A stretch of 47,603 bases of DNA, taken from Dyella silvatica (GTDB taxonomy: Bacteria > Pseudomonadota > Gammaproteobacteria > Xanthomonadales > Rhodanobacteraceae). Of this stretch, positions 15,271 to 23,341 are shown piece by piece (position 1 is the first letter of the stretch; each line of letters opens with the position of its first letter). The DNA lies in the NCBI RefSeq assembly GCF_026283955.1, contig NZ_JAPDPE010000025.1:1-47603 (forward strand). Direction: 5' to 3'. A program made the translations under genes and the position numbers. The notes below the pieces were generated by a model that was not told the DNA's origin, searched no databases, and saw only the letters and a program-made list of their open reading frames with translations.

Positions 15271-17214
15271 ATGACTGACCACGACGACATGTCCGCGCTG
15301 CTCGGCGCGGATGGCCCCTTTGCCCGCGAGTTACCCAATTTCGCCCCGCGCGAGGCGCAGCAGGTGATGGCGCGCGCCGTGCAGCACGCCATCGAAGAAC
15401 GTGAAACGCTGATTGCCGAGGCTGGCACCGGCACCGGTAAAACCTATGCCTACCTGGTGCCGGCGTTGTTGTCGGGGCAGCGGGTGATTGTCTCGACCGG
15501 CACCAAGGCCTTGCAGGATCAGCTGTATTTTCGCGATCTGCCCAAGGTGCGCTCGGTACTCGATGCGCGCCTGAAAACCGCCTTGCTCAAAGGCCGGGCC
15601 AATTACCTGTGTCTTTATCGGCTTGATCAAACCGTGCGTGAAGGCGCCACGTTTGATCGTACGCAGGCGGCGCAATTGGCGGCGATTCGCGCGTGGTCGG
15701 CACGCACGCGGCGCGGCGATCGGATGGAGCTGGCCGAAGTGCCAGAGGAGTCGCCGCTGTGGCCGCGAGTGACCTCCACGCCAGAAAATTGCCTGGGCGT
15801 GGAGTGCCCGTTCTACGACGACTGCCATGTGGTGAAGGCACGGCGCGAGGCGCAAGAGGCGGATCTGGTGGTGGTGAATCATCATTTGCTGTTCGCCGAT
15901 CTTGCGCTGAAGCAAGAAGGCTTCGGCGAGATTCTGCCGGGGGCGCAAGCATTCATTCTGGATGAAGCGCACCAAATTCCCGAGCTGGCCGGGCAGTTTT
16001 TTTCGCAAAGCATCAGCGCGCGCCAGGTCACCGAGCTGGCGCAAGACAGCTTGAATGAATGCACTGGCATCACCGGTGCGATCGGTATGTTGCTGGAGCC
16101 GGTGGAGGCCTTGCAGGAGGCCGTGCGCAAGTTGCGGCTGGCGCTGGACCCGTTACCGCAGCGCGGTGCCTTTCAGCAATTGGAGGCCAGCGCGTCGGTA
16201 CGGGTTGCCTTGCATGATCTACGTGAGTTGATGGCGACATTGACCGATGTGCTGGCGGCCCAGGCGGAACGTTCGCGTGGTTTCGCCAACGTGCACGAGC
16301 GCGCATCGAATCTGACCGAGCGGCTCGATCGCATCGTCGAAGAGCAGGGCGAACAAGACGTGCGCTGGTACGAGCAGTTTCCGCGCGGGTTTTCACTGCA
16401 TGCCACGCCGCTGGATCTCGCCGCACCGTTACGCAGCATGCGCGAGCGGACCCAGGCGGCGTGGATTCACACCTCGGCCACCTTGTCGGTGGCGGGCAAC
16501 TTCGATCACTTTGCCCGCCAGCTCGGTCTTGACGATCCGCACACGCTAAGTCTGGAAAGCCCGTTTGACTACGCCGCCCAGGCGTTGTGCTATCTGCCGT
16601 CGGCGTTACCCGACCCGGCGGCGCGCGAATATACCGAGAAGGTGATCGATGCGGTGCTGCCGGTGTTGCACGCATCCAACGGTCGTGCGTTTCTGCTGTT
16701 TACCTCGCACCGTGCGTTGCGTCGAGCGGCGGAGCTGCTGCAAGCGCGCGTACCGTGGCCGCTGTTTGTGCAGGGCGATGCACCACGGCACCGTTTGCTG
16801 GAAGAGTTTCGCGCCAGCGGCCATGGTGTGTTGTTGGGCGCGGCAAGTTTCTGGGAGGGCGTGGACGTAGCAGGTGAGGCGTTGTCGGTGGTGGTTATCG
16901 ACAAGCTGCCGTTTGCGGCACCGGATGATCCAGTGCTGCAGGCGCGTTTATATGCACTGGAACACGCCGGCATCAACCCGTTCATGGGCTGGCAGGTGCC
17001 GAGTGCGGTGATCGCCCTGAAGCAGGGGGTGGGCCGGTTGATTCGCGACGTCAACGATCGCGGTGTGCTGGTGCTGTGCGACCCGCGCTTGACCGGTAAA
17101 GGATATGGACGTCTATTTATGGCCAGCCTGCCACCGATGCCGCGCACGCGCGAGCTGACCCAGGTGCAGGCGTTTTTTGCGCAGGTGGCGGCCGATGCGG
17201 GCGAAGATGCCTAG
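15271..17214 (+). CDS. yoaA: ATP-dependent DNA helicase, YoaA/DinG family
   Basis: A superfamily 2 XPD-like 5'-3' helicase of 647 residues. Visible: Walker A GTGTGKT (about 52-58), four cysteines for a 4Fe-4S cluster (Cys114, Cys174, Cys179, Cys185), the DEAH box (about 231-234), and C-terminal motifs including SATLS, QGDAPRH, and GVGRLIRD. These helicases unwind forked or R-loop DNA in damage tolerance; E. coli YoaA works with the HolC clamp-loader subunit. The ATG at 15271 is chosen over the TTG at 15232; 15289 is also possible. It is convergent with the hydroxylase gene, ends 52 bases apart. Confidence 0.92.
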   Translation: MTDHDDMSALLGADGPFARELPNFAPREAQQVMARAVQHAIEERETLIAEAGTGTGKTYAYLVPALLSGQRVIVSTGTKALQDQLYFRDLPKVRSVLDARLKTALLKGRANYLCLYRLDQTVREGATFDRTQAAQLAAIRAWSARTRRGDRMELAEVPEESPLWPRVTSTPENCLGVECPFYDDCHVVKARREAQEADLVVVNHHLLFADLALKQEGFGEILPGAQAFILDEAHQIPELAGQFFSQSISARQVTELAQDSLNECTGITGAIGMLLEPVEALQEAVRKLRLALDPLPQRGAFQQLEASASVRVALHDLRELMATLTDVLAAQAERSRGFANVHERASNLTERLDRIVEEQGEQDVRWYEQFPRGFSLHATPLDLAAPLRSMRERTQAAWIHTSATLSVAGNFDHFARQLGLDDPHTLSLESPFDYAAQALCYLPSALPDPAAREYTEKVIDAVLPVLHASNGRAFLLFTSHRALRRAAELLQARVPWPLFVQGDAPRHRLLEEFRASGHGVLLGAASFWEGVDVAGEALSVVVIDKLPFAAPDDPVLQARLYALEHAGINPFMGWQVPSAVIALKQGVGRLIRDVNDRGVLVLCDPRLTGKGYGRLFMASLPPMPRTRELTQVQAFFAQVAADAGEDA

Positions 17215-17266
17215 TCGCGTGGGGCTTGCTGCTGGCGCGTGCGCCGGGGCCATCCGCGCAGCCAGG

Positions 17267-17959
17267 TCATGAAACGCCGGGTACGCCTCGCCACCTGACA
17301 TGGGCGCCGATCGCGGCGATCAACAGCCGTGATAGCAGGGCCATATCCATCGGCATGCTGCGTCGGCGTACATCGAGCAGCAGCGCGATACGCACCTGGT
17401 CGCTATGGTTCCAGACTTCATGCGGATAGGTGTCATCCCACAATAGGCATTCGCCGTCGCCGATCAAATGTTCGTGGTCGTTCAGCGCCAATATTGCCGC
17501 GGGCCGGCCATCGGCCGCCAGCGGCACGGACAGGCCGAGCTGAAAACGCAGCACACCTTTGAAAGGGCCGCGGTGACGCGGGATATGTTTATGTGGCGCC
17601 AGAAATGACAGGGTGGCCGACAACACATCAGGTATCGACGAGACCAGTTTGGCCAGTTCGGGGCAGACCGCCATGTTCTGCTGCACATCGACGCCGTAGA
17701 CTTTCAACAAGAACATACGCCAGTCGCGGCCGTCATTGGCGGAGATATCGGCCTGCTCGGCCATCAGCTCATGGAAGCGCGGCACGGTGTGCAGGCGGTT
17801 GGCCAAGGCGAGTGCCTCGTCACGTAACAGCGGCCAGGCATCGACGAATTTCTTTGCGTCCGGGAACCATGCCTCTGTGTCCAGCACCGGTGGTGTCGAG
17901 ATACGCGCGTCGTAAAGAGACCTTACTGCGCGTGATGAAAGATCGTACAGGACGCTCAT
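17267..17959 (-). CDS. Aspartyl/asparaginyl beta-hydroxylase family dioxygenase
   Basis: A 230-residue Fe(II)/2-oxoglutarate-dependent dioxygenase. The family signature HRGP is at 129-132 (His129 an iron ligand), the second iron ligand is probably His180 in YPHEVWN, and Arg190 likely binds 2-oxoglutarate. The fold resembles LpxO, which 2-hydroxylates lipid A acyl chains, and the catalytic domain of mammalian AspH. No membrane helix is evident, which is less typical of LpxO, so a protein or peptide substrate is as likely. It stands alone, convergent with the helicase gene. Confidence 0.85.
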   Translation of the reverse strand: MSVLYDLSSRAVRSLYDARISTPPVLDTEAWFPDAKKFVDAWPLLRDEALALANRLHTVPRFHELMAEQADISANDGRDWRMFLLKVYGVDVQQNMAVCPELAKLVSSIPDVLSATLSFLAPHKHIPRHRGPFKGVLRFQLGLSVPLAADGRPAAILALNDHEHLIGDGECLLWDDTYPHEVWNHSDQVRIALLLDVRRRSMPMDMALLSRLLIAAIGAHVRWRGVPGVS

Positions 17960-18214
17960 GGTTATCGACGCTTTCTCCGTAGGGTTGGCGGCACCACTGC
18001 CTGCGGTACCGGTGTGGCGGCGCTATCCTGCCCAATCGCCGGGGATCTGGCTATGGCCGGTCAGGGGGGCCGTGACGATTGATACAGCGCGCGTTGTGCC
18101 AGCTCGCCAGGCGTTGCGGCCGGTCGAAAGTTCATTCGCAGGCCGGATGGCCAGCGATAACCACCCGGCCGCCCCGGGTTTCAATCGATGCATGGAGGGT
18201 GGCCGTGGCCGGCT

Positions 18215-19015
18215 TTAGCCTGGTCTGGCCATATCGCGCAGGTGTTCGGCGGTGGCTTCGTCTGCCGGCACGAAGGCTTCGAGCGCCAGTTCGGCGAGGG
18301 TGATATCCACCGGTGTGCCGAATACGGTGGTCGTGCTGAGCAAGGAAAGCATGCGGCCGTCGATCTCCAACTGCAGGGGCACGGCGATGTCCGAGGATGG
18401 GCTGCCCGGCTCATATGGCGGCGCGGGCAGTGCTTGCAGTTCGCGCAGCAGTTCGATCAGTTGCGGGTCGTTGCTGGCATCGATCTGACGGCGCAGACGG
18501 CTTAGCAAGTGCTCACGCCATTGCGGCAAGTTGTGAATTCTGGGTGCGAGCCCGGCCGGGTGCAGGCTTAAACGCAGCACGTTGATCGGCGGTTGCAGCA
18601 GCGCCTCGGGCACGCCCGCCAGCAAACGCAGCACGGCCTGGTTGCTGCTCACCAAGTGCCAGTGACGGTCGATCGCCAGGGCCGGGTAGGGCTCCATGCC
18701 TTTGAGCAGCAAATCGATCGCATGCCGGGCGGCATCCAGCGCGGGGTCGTGCAGATGGCGTTGATTGAATATCGGCGCGAAACCGGCGGCAACCAGCAGG
18801 GCATTGCGTTCGCGCAGCGGTACATCGAGGTATTCGGCCAAGTGCAGAATCATGTCGCGGCTCGGTTGTGAGCGACCTGATTCGACAAAGCTCAAATGCC
18901 TGGTCGAGATCTCGGCGCCGGAGGCAAGGTCAAGTTGGCTTAGGCGCCGATGACGGCGCCATTCGCGGAGTAGGTCGCCGACAGGGCGGCAGGTATCGGA
19001 CATGAGGGCATTCAT
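18215..19015 (-). CDS. XRE family regulator with MmyB-like ligand-binding domain
   Basis: A 266-residue regulator (an alternative start at the fifth codon also fits). The N-terminal helix-turn-helix (about 14-70) has LSQLDLASGAEISTRHLSFVE, and the C-terminal half (about 105-260, LALDRHW-like LAIDRHWHLVSSN) matches the PAS-like domain of MmyB regulators that bind fatty acids or related ligands. Genes of this type often sit beside SnoaL and alpha/beta-hydrolase genes, as here. A perfect 17-base palindrome lies 23 bases upstream of the start, suggesting autoregulation. The 255 bases downstream (17960-18214) hold no gene I can support. Confidence 0.88.
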   Translation of the reverse strand: MNALMSDTCRPVGDLLREWRRHRRLSQLDLASGAEISTRHLSFVESGRSQPSRDMILHLAEYLDVPLRERNALLVAAGFAPIFNQRHLHDPALDAARHAIDLLLKGMEPYPALAIDRHWHLVSSNQAVLRLLAGVPEALLQPPINVLRLSLHPAGLAPRIHNLPQWREHLLSRLRRQIDASNDPQLIELLRELQALPAPPYEPGSPSSDIAVPLQLEIDGRMLSLLSTTTVFGTPVDITLAELALEAFVPADEATAEHLRDMARPG

Positions 19016-19038
19016 CGAGCGATCTTAGCCAGTGCGCA

Positions 19039-19055
19039 TGCACACTGAGTGTGCA
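19039..19055. promoter_or_regulatory. Perfect palindrome upstream of XRE regulator
   Basis: TGCACACT-G-AGTGTGCA is a perfect 8+1+8 inverted repeat in the 53-base gap between the XRE start and the hydrolase remnant. A related half-site, GTGCAAGAAGGCAC, follows closely. It is a likely operator for the dimeric XRE protein. Confidence 0.55.
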
Positions 19056-19068
19056 AGAAGGCACACGC

Positions 19069-19379
19069 TCACGCCGCGGCTTTGATCGATGGCGCTTCGC
19101 TGATGAAGGCAAGCAAATCGCTGTTCAAGGCGTGCTTGTGCGTGTCGATCAGCCCGTGCGGAGCATCGGCATAAAAACCCAGCTGACTGCCGGGAATCAT
19201 CGCCGCGGTACGCAGCCCGGTGAGCTTGGGCGGGTTGCTGTCGCGACCGCCTTGAATGATTAGCGTCGGCATCTTGAACACATGCATTTCACGTCGCACA
19301 TCGTTGTTGAAATTGAGTTGCAGCATCTGGATCAAGCCGATGTGATCGCGGGTGGGCTGATGAACCTGGATCAGATATT
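19069..19379 (-). pseudogene. 3' remnant of an alpha/beta hydrolase
   Basis: About 100 codons encode a typical alpha/beta-hydrolase C-terminus: EYLIQVHQPTRDHIGLIQML, then the strand and acid loop MPTLIIQGGRDSNPP, then PHGL with the catalytic His. The nucleophile half (lid, GxSxG, oxyanion loop) is missing. The frame stays open upstream to 19539 but that part is the antisense of the SnoaL-like gene and has no hydrolase similarity. Homology stops at the perfect hairpin 19380-19405. With no start codon or ribosome site at the junction, this is a truncated gene, apparently left by a deletion that joined the SnoaL gene to the hydrolase 3' half. Confidence 0.75.
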
Positions 19380-19405
19380 CGGTGCGCGGCGCTGGCCGCG
19401 CACCG
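19380..19405. repeat. Perfect 11-base-pair GC-rich hairpin at deletion junction
   Basis: CGGTGCGCGGC-GCTG-GCCGCGCACCG lies 10 bases beyond the SnoaL-like stop and exactly where hydrolase similarity begins. It may be a terminator-like or REP-like element, or a scar that promoted the deletion. No T-run follows on the minus strand. Confidence 0.55.
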
Positions 19406-19415
19406 GCATGCGGCT

Positions 19416-19784
19416 TTATGCGGCGAGCGGGACTTTGTCGAGGAACCCATAGATCTGCTGGATGCGGCCCTCGTTGAGTGCGGCCACATCGAAACCGATG
19501 ACCAGCGGTTCGTCGGCACCGGGTGTCGCCAAATGCCACTGGAAGCGCAGCATGTCGTGGTGTGCATCGACCTCGCCCGCCAGGCTGAAAATATGACCGG
19601 GAAACATGTTCTGCACGGCTCCGATGGTGGCGTTGATGGCCTCCCAGCCTTTGGCGGAAATCATCGGGTCGGTGTAGCCGGCGTGCTCGGTATAGATGTC
19701 TTCGATCAGCGCGCGGCGGCGCAATGCATCGGTTTCGTTCCAGCTCTGGATGTAGCGTTCGACGAGGTTGTTGGCGTGGTGCAT
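19416..19784 (-). CDS. SnoaL-like / NTF2-fold protein
   Basis: A 122-residue protein of the SnoaL-like (nuclear transport factor 2 fold) superfamily, seen from the opening NLVERYIQSWNETD, the TEHAGYTDPM strand, and the ending DVAALNEGRIQQIYGFLD. Members are small cone-shaped dimers that act as isomerases, hydrolases or binding proteins; the active role here cannot be assigned. AGGAG-type spacing (AGGAGCTACACC) precedes the ATG. It was probably in an operon with the hydrolase whose 3' half remains just downstream, and with the XRE regulator. Confidence 0.85.
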   Translation of the reverse strand: MHHANNLVERYIQSWNETDALRRRALIEDIYTEHAGYTDPMISAKGWEAINATIGAVQNMFPGHIFSLAGEVDAHHDMLRFQWHLATPGADEPLVIGFDVAALNEGRIQQIYGFLDKVPLAA

Positions 19785-20049
19785 GGTGTAGCTCCTGTGT
19801 GTGTGGTTGATGTGGCTAGATTGCAGCCGCTATCGCAGCGCGTCGATTACGTCACAGGTAATGACCTCGCATGGCGCCGTCATGGCCTTACGCCTGGCGG
19901 GTTGTGCCGTGGCGTTTTTTGAGACGGCTTTGGGTGCCGTCTTGAGCAGGGTTCTGCCATGTTGCGGGCCCAACATCGCCCGATATGGTCAGCCTGATCG
20001 CCGCTGGCTTTGTTTTGATCGAGGCCTCGATTCTCAAAGGAAGGACGGC

Positions 20050-21408
20050 ATGGCAAGCTGGATGCGCACGTTGACGGCCAAGGTGCTGGGCGTCGGTTTA
20101 CTGGCGTTGCTGATGTTGATTCCCTTGTTGCAGGTTCATGGCTTGATCGCCGAGCGGCAGCAATTACGCGAGACGACAGTGGCAAAAATTGCCCAGGGCT
20201 GGGGTGGCCCCCAAGTACTGGGCGGGCTGATGCTGGCGGTGCCGGCGCAACGCTTGGTGGGCACGACGCAAGATTCGATACCCAAGGTGGAGACATCCAC
20301 GGAAATGGTGCTGGCCGATAGCGTGACGATGGATGTCGTCATGGCGGTGCATACACGTAGCTACGGCATATACAGCGCGCCGGTGTATGTGTCGACGGTG
20401 CAGATGAGCGGTCGTTTTTTGCCGGAGGATCTGGCGCAGTTTCGGCATATGAGTTCGGCAGAATGGCAAAACGACAAAGCGGAGCTGCGCTTGTTGTTGA
20501 GCGATCTACGCGGTTTGCAGGAGGTGACCGAGCTGACGATCAATGGACGGCCTGGCCGCTTTGCTTCGTCGGCGGAGCACTCCGGTGGTTTATCCAGCGT
20601 GGTGGTGCCGGTGGATTTGAACGCCTTGGGCCATCAGCCCATTCAGTTCGTGGTCAAGCTCAAAGTGGCCGGTACGGAGTCGTTGCAGCTGCTGCCGTTG
20701 GCACGCACCACCGATGTACATATACAAGCGCCGTGGCCTGATCCCAGTTTTGTCGGTGCGCTATTGCCTCAACAGCGGTCGGTCGATGCGCAAGGTTTTA
20801 GTGCGCGCTGGCATATGCTTGATCTCAATCGCAGCTATGGCCAGCACTGGGGTGGCAAGAGCGAGTTGGATGCCGGCGATTTGCAGTCATCGGCATTCGG
20901 CGTGCAGCTGTATCAACCGGCGGATGTTTATCAACGCAACGAACGCGCCAGTAAATACAGTTTGCTATTCATTGCGCTGACCTTCGTCGCATTTTTTCTG
21001 CTCGAAGTGCTGCGACGATTGCGCGTGCATCCGTTGCAATATCTGCTGGTAGGTGCGGCCTTGACTACCTTTTATGTGCTGCTACTGGCGTTGTCCGAAC
21101 AAATCGGCTTTGACTGGGCCTATGTCGTCGCGTCGATGGCGGTGGTGATCATGGTCAGTGGCTATGCGACAGCCATGTTGCAGGCGCGTCGCGCGGGCTT
21201 GCTGCTGGGCGGCGTGCTGGCGCTGATCTACGCCATGCTTTATGGCTTGATCGTCGCTGAGCAATACGCTTTGTTGATGGGCGCCATGGTATTGCTCGTC
21301 ACCTTGGCACTGATGATGTATCTCACTCGCCGCATCGATTGGTACGCCTACGCGCCCGCGACCGCATCGGCTTCGCCAGTCGAAGCGGTTACCATGGGGA
21401 AATCATGA
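20050..21408 (+). CDS. creD: Inner-membrane protein CreD
   Basis: CreD (cell envelope integrity, CreBC regulon in E. coli) is about 450 residues; this gives 452 from the ATG at 20050, with AAGGAAGGA just upstream. A longer frame back to 19801 has no ribosome site and crosses the SnoaL promoter region. Topology: one N-terminal helix (about 10-28), a large periplasmic domain (about 30-300, with the family segment GVQLYQPADVYQRNERASKY leading out), then about five helices. Its overexpression is linked to beta-lactam and colicin tolerance in relatives. No creBC genes are adjacent. The stop overlaps the tsaB start (ATGA). Confidence 0.9.
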   Translation: MASWMRTLTAKVLGVGLLALLMLIPLLQVHGLIAERQQLRETTVAKIAQGWGGPQVLGGLMLAVPAQRLVGTTQDSIPKVETSTEMVLADSVTMDVVMAVHTRSYGIYSAPVYVSTVQMSGRFLPEDLAQFRHMSSAEWQNDKAELRLLLSDLRGLQEVTELTINGRPGRFASSAEHSGGLSSVVVPVDLNALGHQPIQFVVKLKVAGTESLQLLPLARTTDVHIQAPWPDPSFVGALLPQQRSVDAQGFSARWHMLDLNRSYGQHWGGKSELDAGDLQSSAFGVQLYQPADVYQRNERASKYSLLFIALTFVAFFLLEVLRRLRVHPLQYLLVGAALTTFYVLLLALSEQIGFDWAYVVASMAVVIMVSGYATAMLQARRAGLLLGGVLALIYAMLYGLIVAEQYALLMGAMVLLVTLALMMYLTRRIDWYAYAPATASASPVEAVTMGKS

Positions 21409-22082
21409 ATCTGCTCGCCATTGAAACTGCTACTGAAGCCTGCTCCGTTGCCTTGATCCATGGTGATCAAGTAATTGCCCGCAGTGAACTTGCCCCGCGC
21501 CGCCATGCTGAACTGGTGTTGCCGATGGCCGATGCCTTGCTTGCCGAGGCGGGTCTGGGTCGACATGCATTTACCGGGGTGCGGCTGGGCGTGTCGTTGG
21601 CGCAGGGTATGGCGCTGGCGCTGGATCTGCCGGTGATCACCATTTCCTCACTGGCGGCACTGGCGCTGGAGGCGCCCGACGATGACGCGGCGATTCTGGC
21701 GGTCATCGACGCCCGCATGGGTGAAATCTACGCCGCCAGTTATCGTCGTGACGATAACGGCGGTCTGATCGCCCTGGACACCGAGCGCGTATGTAGCGCC
21801 GAGGCATTGACCCTGCCCGACGCCGCGGCCTGGCAAGTGGTCGGCAGCGGCTGGGCGACTTATGCCGAAGTCATCCGCACCCGTTTGACCGGAAGCCTGC
21901 GCGAGGCCGATGGCGTGCGTTACCCGCAAGCCCGGCATATCGCCGAATTGGCCGCCCGTGAATTCAAGGCCGGCCGCGCCCAGGCGCCCGAACTCGCCTT
22001 GCCGGTTTATCTGCGCGACAAGGTCGCGTTGACCCTGATGGAGCAGGGGCGGGGAACCGGCAACGGGGAGCGGCGAAGCTGA
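21405..22082 (+). CDS. tsaB: tRNA threonylcarbamoyladenosine biosynthesis protein TsaB
   Basis: TsaB is the non-catalytic partner of TsaD in making t6A37 on ANN-decoding tRNAs; it is essential in most bacteria. The 225-residue protein starts MNLLAIETATEACSVAL and has the ASKHA-fold segments HAELVLPMADALL and GVSLAQGMALALDLP, and IDARMGEIYAA. The ATG at 21405 overlaps the creD stop by 4 bases, so translation is probably coupled. The last dozen residues (RGTGNGERRS) are encoded by a G-rich heptamer repeat that has grown into the gene end and replaced the natural C-terminus. Confidence 0.94.
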   Translation: MNLLAIETATEACSVALIHGDQVIARSELAPRRHAELVLPMADALLAEAGLGRHAFTGVRLGVSLAQGMALALDLPVITISSLAALALEAPDDDAAILAVIDARMGEIYAASYRRDDNGGLIALDTERVCSAEALTLPDAAAWQVVGSGWATYAEVIRTRLTGSLREADGVRYPQARHIAELAAREFKAGRAQAPELALPVYLRDKVALTLMEQGRGTGNGERRS

Positions 22083-22180
22083 GGCGTGCGGCAACAGATT
22101 CAGGTGCTCGAGGTAGTGCGGCGGAAAGCGCTTCGAAGGTGACGGAGCGCGATGCTCTTACCGTTCCCCGTTCCCCGCCC
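22047..22180. repeat. Inverted pair of G-rich heptamer arms (site 1)
   Basis: A G-rich arm (22047-22074, units like GGGGAAC) overlaps the end of tsaB; its complement (22159-22180, CCGTTCCCCGTTCCCCGCCC) lies 84 bases on, just before the yeiH stop. The arms are partly complementary and could fold into a long stem. The spacer has no gene. Confidence 0.7.
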
Positions 22181-22183
22181 TAA

Positions 22184-23221
22184 TCACAGCTGCCCGATCG
22201 CCAGCTGCACCAGCAGGCTGCTCACCGATACCGCGACCCATACGCCCAGGCCAAGCAGGATGGGGCGGGCGCCGGTCGATGCCATGCGGCGCAGGTTGGC
22301 GGACAGGCCGATCGCGGTCAGTGCGACGATGATCAGGAACTCGGCGGCAAGATGGATGGCGGGTTGAATCGCGGTCGGGATCAGGCCCATTGTGCGCACG
22401 CCCGAGGCGACCAGAAACCACAGGATGAACCAGGGAAAGATCTTGCTCAGGCTGAAATCGCTGGCAACGCCGCTGGCGCTGGTTTTGCGTTTTTCACGCC
22501 AGGCCACGGCAAAGGCCAGCGCCAGGCAGACGGGAATGATCAGGGTGGCGCGGGTCAGTTTGACGATGGTGGCGTAGTCGCCGGCCTCTTTGCTGAAGCT
22601 GTAGCCGGCGGCGACGACCGAGGAGGTGTCATTGATGGCGGTGCCGGCCCACAAACCAAAGCCCAGATCCGACAGATGCATCAGGTGGCCCAGCAGGGGG
22701 AACAGCAGCACAGCCACCAGGTTGAACAGAAAAATGGTCGAGATGGCAAAGGCGGTGTCGTGATCGTCTGGCTTGATGATTGGCGTGACCGCGGCAATCG
22801 CCGAGCCGCCACAGATCGCGGTGCCGACACCGATCAGGATCTTCAGCTTGTCCGGCACCCCAAGCACGCGGCCAAGCAGCCAGGCGGTCAGAAAGGCCAC
22901 CGTCATGGTCACCAGGGTTACTGACAGCGATTCCAGGCCGGTCTTTGCTACTTGATCCAGGCTCAGGCCAAAGCCGAGTGCGATGATCGACCATTGCAGC
23001 ACCTGCTTGCCGGCGAACTGGATGCCCGCGGTGTAGTGGCCGCCAGGAGACACCAGGTTGCGTACCAGGATGCCAAGCACGATGCCGAAGACCGGGCCAC
23101 CGATCAGCGGTGCCAGGCGACCCAGCCCCAGAGCGGCCAGGGCAATGGCGACGGTGAGCAGCAGGCCGGGGGTGCGTTGGCGCAGCGAGGGGGTGGCAAG
23201 GGGAAGGGTGGTGGCGGACAT
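22184..23221 (-). CDS. yeiH: YeiH family putative sulfate exporter
   Basis: A 345-residue inner-membrane protein with about 10 helices of the YeiH (UPF0324, PF03601) family. Diagnostic parts are QVLQWSIIALGFGLSL, GVGTAICGGSAIAAVTPII and WAGTAINDTSSVVAAGYSFS. The substrate is not settled; relatives are linked to sulfate/sulfite export and to anion stress. An AGGAG ribosome site (23227-23231) precedes the ATG. It is divergent from a LysR regulator resembling YeiE, which controls yeiH in enterobacteria, so the pairing is conserved. Confidence 0.9.
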   Translation of the reverse strand: MSATTLPLATPSLRQRTPGLLLTVAIALAALGLGRLAPLIGGPVFGIVLGILVRNLVSPGGHYTAGIQFAGKQVLQWSIIALGFGLSLDQVAKTGLESLSVTLVTMTVAFLTAWLLGRVLGVPDKLKILIGVGTAICGGSAIAAVTPIIKPDDHDTAFAISTIFLFNLVAVLLFPLLGHLMHLSDLGFGLWAGTAINDTSSVVAAGYSFSKEAGDYATIVKLTRATLIIPVCLALAFAVAWREKRKTSASGVASDFSLSKIFPWFILWFLVASGVRTMGLIPTAIQPAIHLAAEFLIIVALTAIGLSANLRRMASTGARPILLGLGVWVAVSVSSLLVQLAIGQL

Positions 23222-23234
23222 GACGAGCTCCTGG

Positions 23235-23248
23235 CAATGGGGCCATTG
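23235..23248. promoter_or_regulatory. Palindrome in yeiH leader
   Basis: CAATGG-GG-CCATTG lies 13-27 bases upstream of the yeiH start, directly before its ribosome site. It could be an mRNA hairpin affecting translation or part of an operator. Confidence 0.35.
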
Positions 23249-23261
23249 TCCTCGCCGTCAT

Positions 23262-23290
23262 CCATCAGTAAAACTTGGAATATCTGATGG
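23262..23290. promoter_or_regulatory. Probable LysR (YeiE-like) operator
   Basis: CCATCAG-N15-CTGATGG is a perfect 7-base inverted repeat centred in the 120-base divergent gap between yeiH and the LysR gene. Its AT-rich spacer and total length of 29 bases suit a LysR dimer site. A second AT-rich patch (23292-23311) may hold the overlapping promoters. Confidence 0.5.
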
Positions 23291-23341
23291 TTTGTATAAA
23301 TGTATTTTATGTAAAGGCGGAATTCTGTATAGAATCCATCC

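Noticed and set aside
19406-19539. Upstream part of the hydrolase reading frame
   Set aside because: Antisense to the SnoaL-like gene with no hydrolase similarity.
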